Source: an uncultured Saprospirales bacterium (GTDB taxonomy: Bacteria; Bacteroidota; Bacteroidia; Chitinophagales; Saprospiraceae). Taken from it: 34,990 bases of DNA. Made by a program: the position numbers and the translations under genes. Below the pieces are notes generated by a model that did no database searches, was not told where the DNA came from, and was given only the letters and a program-made list of their open reading frames with translations. Of the stretch, positions 34,630 to 34,990 are shown piece by piece. The stretch covers positions 1 to 34,990 of the forward strand of contig CALMIR010000026.1 in assembly GCA_937864265.1 (NCBI GenBank), written 5' to 3'. The stretch's first letter is position 1. Each line of letters begins with the position of its first letter.

Positions 34630-34820
34630 TTCCCGCCCGGGCTGCACCCGGTCGGGCAGGGAGGAATCGAAGTGTGAGTGGGGCTAAGATACGCAGACAC
34701 ACTTTTAATGATAGGCGCTGAAAATTCAGCAATGTCTTCAATGAAATTACTAATACAGTCTCTTTCCGATTTATGATCTTACTTCCTTACACCCTCAGTG
34801 TTCTTAGTGTTGCAGCACAC
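34630..34820 (-). repeat. Core of interspersed repeat, right copy
   Basis: This is the inverse partner of 381-571, with three differences in 191 bp. Here the repeat continues leftward to about 34536, including about 60 bp missing from the left copy. The missing piece is bordered by two GGCGGGA direct repeats. Confidence 0.9.
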
Positions 34821-34990
34821 CCTCACCCTCACTCACACTCACACCCTCACCCTCACTCACACCCTCACCCTCACCCTCACCCTCACCCAATTTCTTCTTA
34901 CACCCTTACTTTCTAAGTGCCTTAGTGTTGCAGCACACCCTCACCCAATTTCTTCTTACACCCTTACTTTCTAAGTGCTCTTAGTGTTGC
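34800..34990 (-). repeat. TCACCC hexamer arrays in tandem larger units (right copy)
   Basis: Two complete larger units and the start of a third read on the minus strand as a TGCAACAC block, then GTAAGGGTGTAAGAAGAAAT, then GGGTGA hexamers of varying number, before joining the core. The C-rich strand shown here means the quadruplex-capable strand is the minus strand. The window ends inside the array. One unit, near 34930-34945, has only one or two hexamers, so array length varies between units. Confidence 0.85.

Noticed and set aside
34412-34741. Minus-strand frame of 109 codons starting TTG in the right repeat
   Set aside because: It overlaps the dehydrogenase gene antisense. The same frame in the left copy stops early, and all three differences between copies change amino acids, so there is no sign of coding constraint.

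Overview
The window looks like a chromosomal segment from the phylum Bacteroidota, most likely the class Saprospiria (Lewinella/Haliscomenobacter-type bacteria). The evidence is a TonB-dependent receptor with a carboxypeptidase-regulatory-like N-terminus paired with a DUF4249 lipoprotein, a secreted protein with a type IX secretion C-terminal sorting domain, a DUF2851 protein, a DUF5117-type metalloprotease, promoters of the TTTG-N19-TAnnTTTG type, and no obvious Shine-Dalgarno sequences. The taxon call is inference from gene families, not from a marker gene.

Layout. Both ends (about 1-608 and 34536-34990) are copies of one interspersed repeat in opposite orientation. Each copy has a conserved core (98% identical over 191 bp) and an outward-facing array of GGGTGA hexamers whose G-rich strand can form quadruplexes. 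The window may therefore be a contig that stops in repeats. From 0.7 to 2.4 kb there is a small zinc-ribbon protein and a DASS-family anion symporter, both leftward. From 2.6 to 7.0 kb a rightward outer-membrane uptake cluster encodes receptor, lipoprotein and TPR protein. From 7.0 to 8.5 kb lies what I read as a toxin-antitoxin-chaperone module: a HigB/RelE-like toxin interrupted by an in-frame TAA, an XRE antitoxin with a long C-terminal tail, and a SecB-like chaperone. From 8.5 to 11.9 kb a ligase-associated exonuclease overlaps a GAF/PAS sensor kinase.

From 12.0 to 14.8 kb are a TMEM220-like protein and a zinc metalloprotease. From 15.0 to 18.6 kb valS is overlapped by a type IX-secreted protein gene. 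From 18.9 to 21.5 kb lysA follows an uncharacterised helical protein, and the pair has a recognisable promoter and a leader hairpin. From 21.8 to 24.1 kb an MscS channel and an MFS transporter converge on a terminator. From 24.1 to 26.15 kb is a gene-poor, partly AT-rich stretch with one probable small gene, decayed coding fragments and inverted repeats. From 26.15 to 31.2 kb are a large helical protein, an aldo/keto reductase, a DUF2851 protein and a folA operon. From 31.5 to 34.5 kb a consensus promoter drives a GntP-family permease and an alpha-ketoglutarate-semialdehyde-type dehydrogenase, consistent with uptake and oxidation of a sugar acid or a similar compound.

Most of the window is ordinary chromosomal housekeeping and envelope content. 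The parts worth a second look are the damaged toxin-antitoxin-chaperone module, the inverted G-quadruplex-capable repeat pair, a roughly 20-nt motif shared by three intergenic regions, and the lysA leader hairpin.
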